Position numbers and translations under genes: made by a program
Notes under the pieces: generated by a model
Told to the model about the DNA's origin: nothing
The model's database searches: none
What the model saw: the letters and a program-made list of their open reading frames with translations, nothing else
Assembly: GCA_021234155.1 (NCBI GenBank)
Contig: JAJEKV010000014.1
Span: 10,559,563-10,623,562, forward strand
Origin: Isoetes taiwanensis
Taxonomy: Eukaryota; Streptophyta; Lycopodiopsida; Isoetales; Isoetaceae
Direction: 5' to 3'
Length of the DNA: 64,000 nucleotides
Part shown: piece after piece, positions 37,621 to 48,823 of the stretch
Numbering within the stretch: the first letter of the stretch is position 1
Layout of the letters: each line of letters opens with the position of its first letter

Positions 37621-37707
37621 TTAGCCAAAAGTGCTTGAATTTTAGTAGGCTCTCTTAGGTGCCTATGTTCTCTAATTATCCTAATCTTAGATAATTACTA
37701 GCTCTAC

Positions 37708-38419
37708 CCCGGGGCCCCCTTCAGGCAAGTGGTCTCTGCAGCTTCCGGGTTCTCGATGGCTTCGGTTTGGGCGTGGACATGGAGCTCACTTCCCCACCAA
37801 GGTTCGGGTGCTTATGTGGCGTGTGGTGCAATCGCCAGATCGTGGTGAATGTCCTTGTGAGTCGGTTTAGGCGGGTGTGAGCCCTCTTTGCCTTGTTGTG
37901 GCCTTCATCGTGAGACCGGGTGGAGCATTGTGCGGTTTTATGCCCTCATTTGCAAGGTTGCACAGGATTGGGCGAGGCTCTTTTCGTGAGATTGAATAGC
38001 CAACAATTGCCGCTTCATGTGTATCCTCGCGTGTTTGGCCGCCAGACGGCAGCAAGCCTTGCATCCGTATGCGTGGCTTGGTTGGTGTGGTTGATTTTGG
38101 AAGCGGCGGTTGTTTGGATCTTCGGGGGATTCACTGCGACCCTCTCCGATTCCTCGACTTCGGTACAAGCTATTTCAAAGCTTTTGGTGTTCCTGGATTA
38201 GTAGAATGGAAGTTTTCCATTTGGCGGGACTTCTTGGGTGTGGTAGATGGTGATGGTCAGTTTGTACAGTAGTAGAGTTGCAGTTGTTGTGGAGTGTCGC
38301 GGTATCACTGTCTCTTTGGGGCAGTTCTCCTTCCTCCTCACTTGCTTTTTGTAACATTACCATTCTTTTAATATATTCTTCACACCACGTTCTTCAAAAA
38401 AAAAAAAAAAAAAAAAAAA
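37708..38419 (+). mobile_element. Poly(A) retroposon (copy 2)
   Basis: Duplicate of 33960-34667, with a 24-A tail at 38396-38419. Confidence 0.5.
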
Positions 38420-38528
38420 TTCCGCTACTCGAGGTTTGTGCTTGGGCTTTTACCTCCAAGACTGAATGTCTATATGAGTTAGTTCCTATAGGGTTTGGTG
38501 GATTGCTCGATCCCGGTCTCGCCAAGAT

Positions 38529-38544
38529 CGAGCTCACGATACCA
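38529..38544 (-). other. Primer-binding site of LTR-A (copy 2)
   Basis: The minus strand reads ATGGTATCGTGAGCTCGATC directly inside the LTR end ...GTCTACA. Confidence 0.65.
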
Positions 38545-38545
38545 T

Positions 38546-40125
38546 TGTAGACGGCCCGGCTCATATCACGATGCCCCGATCGTATACAAACTGGAGATCA
38601 TCCCTCAAACCAGCATCTGCTCGCTGACATGAGGCCGTCCACCTAACATCGGGCCCTTGATGGTGGCCAAGAACCCGACGGGGAAGAATAAACGTGTCAT
38701 TCATCCCGTCTCCCTCGGGATCGACCTAGGCTGCGAAGCGTAAACAAAACATGAGCCACATGACATCCATCAACAATAACATACCCACCTCGAAGGGTGG
38801 TCCACCATATCACGATGGAGCTGCAACAACACATCGGTACATCAACATAACATGGAGAAATCCTACCCGTGCTCGGACTCATGGGGAAAGATCGGCTTTG
38901 GGGTCTCCCGTGTAGCAATGCACGTAATTCATGGCAAATGGATTTGGTGGCATAGGAACATGGTCGTTGGTGTAGTCCACTCCATCCGCCCCTCCCATGC
39001 ATACTTTGCGCAGATAGGCTGAAAAGTATTGAGCCCCCACCGTAACTGTCAGGTGAATAGCCGAGGGGGCTAACTTTGCATCGGTTGCATCTCCCAGCCC
39101 GATGAGGCGAGGGAGGGGATCACTCCCCTCCAGAAGGTTCATGCCAATCACAGGCGAGCTAGAGAGCCACTGCTTGTATTCGACTTCAACTCACTGGAAG
39201 GTGACGCATCACCCCACGAGTGTCGAGCCCATGCCTTGCCTGCACGCAGTGACAAGCCATTAGGCCTAGCTCACAGCGTTCCCCGGCCGTCGTTACGCGC
39301 CAGCGGGATCAACCGTGATTAGACATGCCCTCCCTTGTCAGCCGGTCTAGCTCCGCCACCCGCGGCCCGGGCGGGCTCTTATACGACGCGCCGCATTAAT
39401 TGGGAATTAATGGGCTAAAACTAGGATCATACAACTACTTGGGCTCTGGGTCTCTACCCCCCTTCCCAATACACAAGAGTGGCGCATAGAATGTCAAAAC
39501 ATCATCACAACAGAACTGAAAATAATAGAATACATCTATTCTAATCTACCTAATCATACATGGTTAGGTTCCTTTGTTAGTGTCTATCATTCTTAGGCTG
39601 TAGGGGTCGCCTATAGCTAAGAATGGATGCTAAACCTACTGAAAGAGGCCCTCGATAACTTCGGATCTATCTATTGAATCAACCACCCACCCGCATCTTG
39701 GTCGGCTCCCACTCCTCGAAAGCGTTCATGTCTTTGGCGATCTCGAGATGCCGGCCGATCTTGGATCGGCCGCAACTTTGGGAGATCCGACTTCTATGCT
39801 TCCGCTCGGTGGAAATGCATCCTCTCTTTGCTCAATCTGGAGACTTCGGAGAACCGAAAGGGTTTCCCTTTTAGGGTTTATGCCCCTTTATCCCCGAATT
39901 TAGGGCTGGTCCCTTTTGGTCAATGGGTCATTGCCACGTGGCAAAAGGGAATATATTCACATGTTGCTTTAACATGTGCAATATAATGGTTCACAAGGTC
40001 GTACCCTAAGGGTACTACCCTTTACGATCGCCGTGTACATGTCGTGTATGAGTCGACATGTACTAGTGGCGATGTCGATTATAATATCACGTATTCATAC
40101 CGTATGTTATCTTTGGAGCGTCACA
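38546..40125 (-). mobile_element. LTR-A, complete 5' LTR (copy 2)
   Basis: 1.58 kb. On the minus strand it starts TGTGACGCTCC (at 40125) and ends GTCTACA (at 38546), so it carries the canonical TG...CA ends. ATCTA follows its outer end. Confidence 0.85.
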
Positions 40126-40130
40126 ATCTA
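40126..40130. repeat. Putative target duplication of LTR-A, right copy in D2 copy 1
   Basis: ATCTA here versus ATCTC at 8916 and 48819. The single mismatch falls at a site where the D2 copies differ by small errors. Confidence 0.45.
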
Positions 40131-41277
40131 CGCAAACAAACGACTCACAAAAATTGAAGATCTCCCATCGAAGCGTTGGAAAAAGTGCAAAGCGAATATT
40201 GAAAATCTTACGACTAAAGCATGCATGCCCCACTAAGCAAATAGACTTCGTGCGCCGCCAGCATGGAGAAAAATGTGTTTCCCACATTAAATAACACATG
40301 CAACAATTGGATGATAAACTTATAGTTGATGAGGTCTTTCTGGCGTCATGCGCAATCAACCCCAAGAGTTCATCGATCTGGATCCCTTCCTCTATGCAGT
40401 ATGGTAGCTGAAGGATATCGTTGATGAAAAGGTACTCCTCCCCTTCGATAACCACTGGGGACAAGGCAGTGATGCCTATGGGTGGTGGTTCGTTGGCTCT
40501 TCTGACACTTTGTCATGCATTTCAATCTGTCTTCTCATCCTTTCTGCTAGCCTGCTCTCCTCTTCCTGATCTTCGTCCTCCTCTTCTTCATCATAGTTTT
40601 CCTCAATCTGAGATGCCCCCTAAGATGTGCCATGGCAGACGTATTTGGTGGCGTCGAGCTAACAGATGAGGCTCTGGTCAACCCTTATGTTCAAAGGTGC
40701 TAGGTCCAATGGTTGTATGGAAGGCTCCCCTACTTTGTTGATGGCCTTGAAGTGCATGAATGTGGCTAAGGCTGCGTATGCTTTGAGACATATCTATACC
40801 TATGGGCTTTGCAACTCATGTAATCTGGCATGTCCCTTGTTCGGTCCCAAATCTGGTTATTGACTCTTGCACCCCTACCTAAGGCTTGGCCCAGTGCCTC
40901 TAGGGAAACCCATTTCTCTCCCCTTGGCAGAAGGCTGACCTCCCAATGTAAGATCTGCTGGTCATATTGGCATATGATATCAGTGTAGTAGGGCATCCTC
41001 GTCAAGATTGCATGAAGGTCGAAGAGGTGATTGAACACTTGAAAGGCCTCCTCTACTAGTATCTCCTGATATGGTTGGTGGTGTTGTATCATTCAATGAA
41101 GTTTGTCGGGCCCATTGGGCAGAGACTGGGGTAGAAAATAGTTTGGAAAGATTGGCAAAGAGCTGAAAAATTGCCTAGAGAGGGCAAGAGCAAACTTGGT
41201 GAAGAGAAACAGTCAAATGAAGTTCCCTTATATAGACCAGGGTTGTCTAGATTTCCATGCCGGAACTGCCTGCCCAA
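40131..41277 (-). pseudogene. Unrecognised element-B coding remnant (copy 1)
   Basis: Minus-strand reading gives coding-like text. 41092-40766 contains EEAFQVFNHLFDLHAILTRM and QYDQQILHWEVSLL; 40464-40250 contains EEYLFINDILQLPYCIEEG and IDELLGLIAHDA. A duplicate lies at 48824-49960 with different frame breaks. By order it follows the ORF at 42858-41870 of the same element, and LTR-A appears to have inserted at its left end. I cannot name the family. Confidence 0.4.
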
Positions 41278-41869
41278 AAAAATCTATGTTCTAAGAGCTA
41301 TGGGTGTCTTATCTAGCTAATTTGAAGTGCTAATCTAGCTAAAATAAGGCAAAGAACACATTAGAGTGATTTGTTGGGCGATTTTTGGACAAATTTGAGT
41401 TGAATAGAGGTAAAAGCTGGTTTTGCCACTTGAAAGTGCAACCTCAATTGCAAGGGCCTCGACGCGAGACACGGGTGGATCCATCTTGGCAAATTTATAA
41501 CATTTTTAGCAAATTTAAAGTGCTAGGATGCAAGATTTTCTTTATTCTAGGCTATCTACCACCTTATCTCATATCAATCTGACAAATCTAAGTGCAAACA
41601 AGGACAAACCGGGTTATTCTGTGCGAAAGAAATCTGTGACCTCAATTGCAGAGGCCTCCGGCACAGAGTAACCCGGGTCACTATTTTTTGACCTAAATTA
41701 ACTTAATTTTAAGCAAAATCCTAACTCATATATTTAATAAAGTTTAGTACATGTATCATCAAAAAAATTATACAAAGAATTCCTAAATTTTATCTTTTCT
41801 AATTTTCCGAGCTAAGTTGAGTCCTTGGGCATTACGATCTTGGCATGAAGTGCGCATACATTGCCCTCC

Positions 41870-42858
41870 TCAAACAAATTTGGACCAACTTCGGCCCGGC
41901 CACTTCCCTCGCAAGGATCGAACTATCGGGGTGTGATCAATAGTCCGTCCTGAAATCTGTATAATCTCTCGGAGGAGCAGCTCAAATGGTGCCTTCAAAT
42001 CAAAGAGATTAGTGCCTTCTTTGAAAGTGCCTACTCTCATGAAAAACTTCGAGCATGCCTGGAATTGGGTCCGTGATGAACCCTCTTCGGTCTTTGCTTG
42101 GCTGAAGTGGAGGGGCTTTGGGCGATTCTTGATCTGCCACCCTTCCACGAACCCTCGGAGGTTTTGTTTGCATCTCACGAAGTACTCTTTGTAGGCTGCC
42201 TTCTCCTTTTCAAACTCAAGGTCGTGCTTGAGTTTGAAAACTCTTTCTCCCACCTTCTACTTCTTGTTACCTTTGGTGGCTTGGGCCACTTTGGATATGG
42301 TACTTGCGTTGGGTTTTGAAGTCTCCCCTCAAGCTCCTCCTCTGCGTCTCCTCCCTCGACCTCTTCTTCAACTTCTTCCTTGTCCTCTTCCTCCCTGTCG
42401 GGTGATTCTCGGCGAGGCTCTTCAATTTGGACGGTTCCCCTTGGCCTATCCTCCATAAACCGTTCTTCTTTCTCTTTGTCTCTCCCTTCTTTCTCTCTCC
42501 TTCCTTTCCCTCGGCCATTCTCTTACCTTATCCTTCCCCTTCCTCTTCCTTGATGTCTCCCCCACCTGTTGCTGCTATTGGTCTTCTTGCTATACTTCCC
42601 TTGGCTTCCTGAAAGCATCCCCCAGGCAACAGACTTGCCGGTGCGCTGAGTGCTTTGGGGCAAATTGCTCGGGGCTCGCTCATTGGTGGTGTGATACGTC
42701 TCATCTGAAGAGCCCGATGTGCTGGGCTCGTTCTCCTCGCCCTGCCTTGGCCTAAAATGCTCTGGAACCTTCTTGTCATTGTCGGCAGCTAACTCCGCCG
42801 TACTGGGCCTCTTCCTAGGGTTCCTGACTTTCCTCGCCGTGCACTTGGTGCGCGCCAT
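41870..42858 (-). pseudogene. Element-B ORF1 with histone H3-like N terminus (copy 1)
   Basis: It starts MARTKCTARKVRNPRKR at 42858; after Met removal ARTKCTARK differs from the H3 tail ARTKQTARK at one residue. A Ser/Pro-rich stretch follows. After a frame change comes a basic block (KRKGKDKVRE-like in copy 2) and then an acidic Glu-rich run near 42400-42340. A Pro/Lys/Arg-rich section precedes a C-terminal part containing APFELLLREIIQ and IDHTPIVRSL. At least two frame shifts break it; copy 2 (51542-50626) keeps the middle open but breaks near the start. It lies 570 bases inside the element-B primer site, the usual place for a first ORF. It resembles plant gag-like or 'putative plant transposon protein' ORFs, but the family is uncertain. 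Confidence 0.55.
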
Positions 42859-43428
42859 GTTTTAGGGTTAAGGAAACTAATTAACTTAAGCTGGAGATCA
42901 TGAGAGAGGGGTTTAGGGGCGAAAATTGGGGAGGGGGCCCTCGAGGATGGGGAGGGAGGAGGGGGGGCTAAAATGGTGTTTAAAAAAGGAAAGATACTCT
43001 CCATGCCACGAAATATTCCTTTGCCATTATTACTCCTATTAATTAGCCAATGTTATTAATGATTAGTCCTTTCTATTATTATTATATTATATTATATTAT
43101 ATATATTTGAATTTCCAATTTTTTTCTAATGGTTTGGAGTCTTATTACGAATTTGCACCATTTTTCACCCGGGTCTCGGATTGGGATGATTCTTTGACCC
43201 ATTTTTGAATGAAATTTGATGCTCACTCCCATTTTACTAGAATATTTATTTGACTCATTCTTTTCTCCTGCATCTAAAATTTAACCTAATTCTTTGACCC
43301 TACTACTTGGGAGAAAAAATTTTCCCCCACTTTCGAGGTTCAATGTTGGAATTTTCATTCCACACTCTACTAGGCTGGTTAATCTACTTAATCAGGGTTA
43401 TAACCAGTGATAGCTCTTGATCAACCAA

Positions 43429-43448
43429 GGACATTGATCTGATACCAT
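43429..43448 (-). other. Primer-binding site of element B (copy 1)
   Basis: The minus strand reads TGGTATCAGATCAATGTCC immediately inside the LTR end ...GGAACATCA, matching the initiator-Met primer site for its first 9-10 bases. Confidence 0.7.
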
Positions 43449-43450
43449 CG

Positions 43451-43769
43451 TGATGTTCCCCGAAAGTATACGACGCCCTGTCGTATACTCTACGAGAGAT
43501 CCCCATCCAGCAACAACTGCTACATGGGCCTTCCGTCTGCCCTGCTCCTGGGATGGCCAAGGGTGCGGGTAGAGAAACACGGAGGTGTATTGCGCGCCCA
43601 TCCCCTATGGGCTCCTATAACAGCAAAAGCATACTATAATGTCAACACTAGCAATAATACAACATATACAGCTACCACGAAGGTAGCACATCCATACAAT
43701 CACAGATACTAAGGTAGGCTTGTATGGTGACACGGACTGGAAATATACATATTTATACCATATATTTTA
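43451..43769 (-). mobile_element. Element B 5' LTR, truncated (copy 1)
   Basis: It matches 52156-52489 but its outer end, with the TGTGACATTCC start, is missing and replaced by the insertion that begins with GGAA repeats at 43769. Confidence 0.8.
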
Positions 43770-44719
43770 GGAAGGAAGGAAGGAAGGTATTTTTACCGTC
43801 CACGGAGACCAATCGGTCTATGGGACCCAATACAAAAGTGCAGCAAGCGGATTACTACCCGGATTAAAAAACCCCCGCCCCGAAGGGTTTTCGAGGGAAA
43901 AACCGTGGCAGCAATCAGCCTGCTGACAAACTGTTCCAATATACGAAATGCAAAAACACATAAATATATACACTCATGTGCCGTGCCGTAGTGCGTCGAT
44001 TGGGCAGCCCGGCGGGGGCAAAGGTGGGCTCGCGGATCCGGTACCTCCCCGAATATACGACCCGAACGCGTCGCGGCCGGTGTGTTCATCGGCAAATGTA
44101 GGGGCAAGTCGGGCGTACTAAGGGAATGTATCCGCTCGGATCTGGCCAATCTTTGGGCAACTCGGAAAGTGTGAGACTCATCCTCAATGGCACCGTCGGC
44201 AAGCGACAGGCACCTGTCTGGCGGGGCTCCTAATCCACCTGCCCATCTCGATCGCGAAGATGGTGGGCACTGTCACGCGAATGGAGGCAATGAGTCCGGG
44301 CGCTTTTTCGGGGGCAGGCTTGGAACGAGATAGCTGCGGGCCCCGGGCCAACGCGGGGTTGATGTGCTCCTTGTAATGGGCCGTCTTGACCTGCTCTAGA
44401 GCGCCGGGATCCCAGAGCTTGCCAAGGAAGCAAGCGTCTAGGTACTCCCGCCTGGGGACAACCCTGCTTGTGGTCCATTGTCGGGGGAAACCTTCCTGCA
44501 ATGCTCTGTTGAACAGGGTAGTGAGGATCGGCACCAGCGGCTGCCCTGCCCATTTGAGTAACTCGGCCTGCATACCATCGAGGTCAGCTGCCTTCCCATT
44601 AGCCAGCCGTTGCAGGCCCTCCACAACATCCTCCTCCGCGAGAACCAATGGGGGGCCATCTTGTGGGGGTATGGGCGTACGCATCCCTGGTGGGTCATAG
44701 AGCTGCTGCAAGTACTGTT
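43770..44719 (-). pseudogene. GC-rich insertion with a LINE-type reverse transcriptase fragment
   Basis: This segment is present only in D2 copy 1. A minus-strand ORF (44711-44184) contains LQRLANGKAADLDGMQAELL and then LTTLFNRALQEGFPRQW followed by TSRVVP. This is the block just before and at the start of the reverse-transcriptase fingers in LINE ORF2 (consensus 'lpnGKApGpDGi...llk', 'lfn.il..g.fP..Wk...vvpi'). The catalytic FADD region is absent and the ORF drifts into unrelated sequence, so it is a fragment, perhaps a chimera. Its base composition is far more GC-rich than its surroundings. A (GGAA)n run marks the left edge, and about 25 bp of host sequence present in copy 2 is missing at the insertion point. 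Confidence 0.7.
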
Positions 44720-45516
44720 CCCCGCATATACCTCATTCCACATCCACTCCACATTTACACTCCATTTGCACCCCATTCACATTATATCGCCATACGTACA
44801 CATTCTTTCTATCATACACATACCCTATATTCATTGTCACACATCTGTACCATTGCATTTTCATCTGGGTGTCTTGACTTGTTGAAGATCCTTCTATGAG
44901 CTTCTTTTTATGCTCTATAGGTTGAGGGGATCAGCATTTCTCTTGTTTTAGCGAGATGTTCCCCACAAAAGGGCAATATTCTAATCATTAGTCCTTCCAT
45001 TGGATTCTAGATTTGAAGAATTGAAGACCTCGGTAGGAAACCTTGGTGTCACGGTCAAGGAAGATTTTTTCTCAAAGTCAACACAAAGCACTCAAGGTCA
45101 AACCTGACAAGAAATATCAAATTTGAAGTCAAACATTAGTCAAACCATGTTTTAGAATTAGAGTTTGAAAAACATTTGTTTGAAGTTTGGAAGTCAACAC
45201 ACTGAAGTTTGGAAGATCCCCATGGTATTTTGTTCCAAGTCATTAGCCATTTTTCTCACATCTACATCCACATCTTATTTTTGCCTCACCATGCTTGTTT
45301 TGCCATAAATACTTGTTACCTAGCTCATCAACCTCCTTTTCATATTGCTCCTTGAATTATTCACCTTAGCCATTTGAAACCTATATTTCATCTACTTATT
45401 TAAAATGTTTTTGGGGGTTTCTGGTAACGCCGGTGTGCCCTTTTCCGGCGTTACTTTTAGAAGCAAAAAATGTGTTTTCCGGCCACCTTGTTTTTTTTCC
45501 TCTTTTCTTCCTTTCC
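44720..45516. other. Flank of element B in D2 copy 1
   Basis: AT-rich sequence with no gene, near-identical to 52490-53317. It begins with CA-rich text (CATTCCACATTCACTCC-like) and ends at the D2 junction. Confidence 0.6.
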
Positions 45517-45842
45517 GGCCAAATGTCGCATTTGCTCCAGATCTAATACTGTACCTAATGAAATACACATTTTTAAACGACTATATATCTTTATTATTCA
45601 AAATTTTCATACACTACATATAAGCCTGTCGGTTACAAAAAGCGACTTGTGTTCTATTTATCTGTCCTCTTGATGTACCATGCATCTCATGTCTTTGATT
45701 GTCTTTTTTATGGAGCATGCACGCCAATGGGTCTTCAAAGTGTTGCACGACCTCCATCTCTGCCTTGCTTAATTTCTTGGTTTGTTGATGAAATCCTCCA
45801 TCTTGGATGAAATTGGGGTCTTGTTTGGTCCTGTTTCTTCGA

Positions 45843-46323
45843 ACGCCTCTAAGAGTGCGCGAGGAGGGCGTTAGGTCGGGACCTAACTATGCTCTGGCGC
45901 ACTCTTGGAGTCGTTGGCCCTCTCTCCAACACATCCAATTTACACAATTTACATGTATGGTTACCCACTAATTCAAGCATTTTAAGCAAGATTCTATTAT
46001 TATTTTTACCCTTTGAGTAATTTATAATCAATTTTTGAGGTCACTTTTAGGGATGACTCTAAGAGTCTTGAGGAGGGGTTAGGTCGGGACCTAACTATGC
46101 TCTGGCGCTCTTGAGGCATTGTTCAAAAGTGACTTGTATAATGTTTTTCGATGTTTTAAGATATAATTCTAGCGAAATAGCTTTTTGATTGGGATTTCAT
46201 CTTTTATTTTACCATTTGGAGTTCCTAAGGCCAAGTTCTAGGGTTCATATGGGGTGACTACTCTAAGAGTCTTGCGAGAGACCCATTAGGTCGGGTCCCT
46301 AACGTGCTCTGGCGCCTCTTGGA
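45843..46323. repeat. Hairpin cassettes, third set
   Basis: Three cassettes near 45845-45909, 46056-46110 and 46260-46322. They correspond to cassettes 3-5 of the first set, because D2 starts just after cassette 2. Confidence 0.8.
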
Positions 46324-46404
46324 GTCGTTAGCCAAAAGTGCTTGAATTTTAGTAGGCTCTCTTAGGTGCCTATGTTCTCTAATTATCCTAATCTTAGATA
46401 ATTA

Positions 46405-47121
46405 CTAGCTCTACCGGGGCCCCTTGCCGGGCAAGTGGTCTCTGCGGCTTAGGGTTCTCGATGGCTTCGGTTTGGGCGTGGACATGGAGCTCACTTCCCC
46501 CATCAAGGTTCGGGTGCTTATGTGGCAGGTGGTGCACCGTTGTCTCGAGTGAATGTCCTTGTGAGTCGGTTTAGGCGGGTGTGAGCCCTCTTTGCCCTTG
46601 TTGTGGCCTTCATCGTGAGAGGCTGTGGAGCATTATGCGGTTTTATGCCCTCATTTGCGGGTTGCACAGGATTGGGTCGGGGCTCTGTTTCGGTGAGATT
46701 GAATAGCCAACAATTGCTTGCTTCATGTGTATCTGGTGTTTGGCGCTCGTGCGGCGAAAGCCTTGCATCGTCGCGTGGCTTGGTTGGTGTGGTTGATTTA
46801 AGGGCGGCGGTTGTGGATCTTCGGGGGATTGGCGACTGCAGCCTCTCGATTCCTCGACTTCGGTACAAGCTATTTCAAAGCTTTTGGTGTTCCCGGGATT
46901 AGTAGAGCGGAAGTTTTCCATTTGGCGGGACTTCTTGGGTGTGGTAGATGGTGATGGTCGGTTTATGCGATGAAGTAGAGTTGCGGTTGTTGTGGAGTGT
47001 CGCGGTATCACTTTGTCTCTTTGGGGGCGATTCTCCTTCCTCCTCACTTGCTTTGTAACATTACCATTCTTTTAATATATTGCTGACACAGTTCTTCAAA
47101 AAAAAAAAAAAAAAAAAAAAA
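46405..47121 (+). mobile_element. Poly(A) retroposon (copy 3)
   Basis: Third duplicate of 33960-34667, with an A run at 47098-47121. Confidence 0.5.
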
Positions 47122-47233
47122 TTTCCGCTTCTTCGAGGTTTGTGCTTGGGCTTTTACCTCCAAGGCCGAGTGTCTATATGAGTTAGTTCCTATAGGGTTT
47201 TGGTCGATTGCTTTCGATCCTGTGCGCCAAGAT

Positions 47234-47248
47234 CGAGCTCGATACCAT
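47234..47248 (-). other. Primer-binding site of LTR-A (copy 3)
   Basis: The minus strand reads ATGGTATCGAGCTCGATC next to the LTR edge. Confidence 0.6.
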
Positions 47249-47250
47249 TA

Positions 47251-48818
47251 TTGACGGCCCGGCTCATATCGATGCCCGATCGTATACAAACCGGAGATCA
47301 TCCCTCAAACCGACATCGCTTTCGTGACATGAGGCCGTCCACCTAACATCGGGCCCTTGATGGTGGCCAAGAACCCGACGGGGAAGAATAAACGTGTCAT
47401 TCATCCCGTCTCCCTCGGGATCGACCTAGCTGCGGAAGCGTAAACAAAACATGAGCACATGACATCCATCAACAATAACATACCCACCTCGAAGGGTGGT
47501 CCACCATATCCACGTAGGCTGCAACAACACATCGATTACATCAACATAACATGGAGAAATCCTACCCGGGCTCGGACTCATGGGGAAAGGCCCGACGGCT
47601 TGGGGTCTCCAGTAGCAATCAATGGAGCAAATTCATGGCAAATGGATTTGGGCTGGCATAGGGGCATGGTCGTTGGGTAGTCCACTCCATCCGCCCCTCC
47701 CATGCATACTTTGCGGATAGGCTGAAAAGTATTGGAGCTGGCAAGTAGCTGCCGGGGTGAATAGCGGAGGGGCTCTTGCTCTTGGGTTGCATCTCCCCAG
47801 CCCGATGAGGCGGGGAGGGGATCACTCCCCTCGGAAGGTTCATGCCAATCACAGGCGAGCTAGAGAGCCACTTTGCTGTATTCGACTTCAACTCAACGCG
47901 GAAGGTGGCGCATCACCCCACAGTGTCGAGCCCATGCCTTGCACTGCCGCGATGACAAGCCATTAGGCCTAGCTCCACGGCGTTCCCGGCCGTCGTTACT
48001 GGCCCGGTAGGATCAACCGTGATTAGACATGCCCTCCCTTGTCGGTAGGTCTAGCTCCGCCACCCACGGCCCGAGGCGGGCTCTTATGCACGAGCGCGTG
48101 GTGGGAATTAATGGGCTAAAACTAGGATCATACAACTACTTGGGCTCACGGGTCTCTACCCCCTTCCCAATACACAAGAGTGGCGCATAGAATGTCAAAA
48201 CATCATCACAACAGAACTGAAAATAATAGAATACATCTATTCTAATCTACCTAATCATACATGGTTAGGTTCCTTTGTTAGTGTCTATCATTCTTAGGCT
48301 GTAGGGGTCGCCTATAGCTAAGAATGGATGCTAAACCCTCTTGAAAGAGGCTTGATAACTCGGATCTACCTATTGAATCAACCACCCACCCGCATCTTGG
48401 CTGGCTCCCACCCTCTGAAAGCATTCATCTTTGGCGATCTCGGGTCTGCTGATCTTGGATCGAGCTGCAACACAGGGAGATCCGACTTCTATGCTTCGTT
48501 CGGTGGAAATGCATCCTCTGCTGCTCAATCGAGAGACTTCGAGGGAGAAGCTGAAAGGGTTTCCCTTTTAGGGTTTATGCCCCTTTATCCCCGCAATTTA
48601 GGGCTGGTCCCTTTTGGTCAATGGGTCATTGCCACGTGGCAAAAAGGGATTATATTCACATGTTGCTTTAACATGTGCAATATAATGGTTCACAAGGTCG
48701 TACCCTAGGGTACTACCCTTTACGGTCGCCGTGTACATGTCGTATGAGTCGACATGTACTAGTGGCGATGTCGATATAATATCGTATTCATACCGTATGT
48801 TATCTTTGGAGCGTCACA
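47251..48818 (-). mobile_element. LTR-A, complete 5' LTR (copy 3)
   Basis: 1.57 kb, starting TGTGACGCTCC on the minus strand at 48818 and followed outward by ATCTC. Confidence 0.85.
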
Positions 48819-48823
48819 ATCTC
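48819..48823. repeat. Target duplication of LTR-A, right copy
   Basis: ATCTC abuts the outer end of the 5' LTR and equals 8916-8920 beside the 3' LTR. Confidence 0.55.

Larger units (their letters stand above)
36055..39836. repeat. Direct duplication D1, copy 2
   Basis: A near-identical repeat of 32301-36054; it continues into a complete LTR-A at 38546-40125. Differences concentrate in short CG-containing motifs, while AT-rich stretches are identical. Confidence 0.9.
36804..45516. repeat. Direct duplication D2, copy 1 (~8.7 kb)
   Basis: It begins at GGCCAAATGTCGC inside LTR-A and ends at 45516, where the sequence jumps back to the same GGCCAAATGTCGC. Copy 2 (45517-53317) is about 0.9 kb shorter because it lacks the insertion at 43770-44719. 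Confidence 0.9.

Noticed and set aside
42823-42858. A histone H3 gene
   Set aside because: Only the first nine residues resemble H3; the rest is a transposon-type ORF inside a retroelement.
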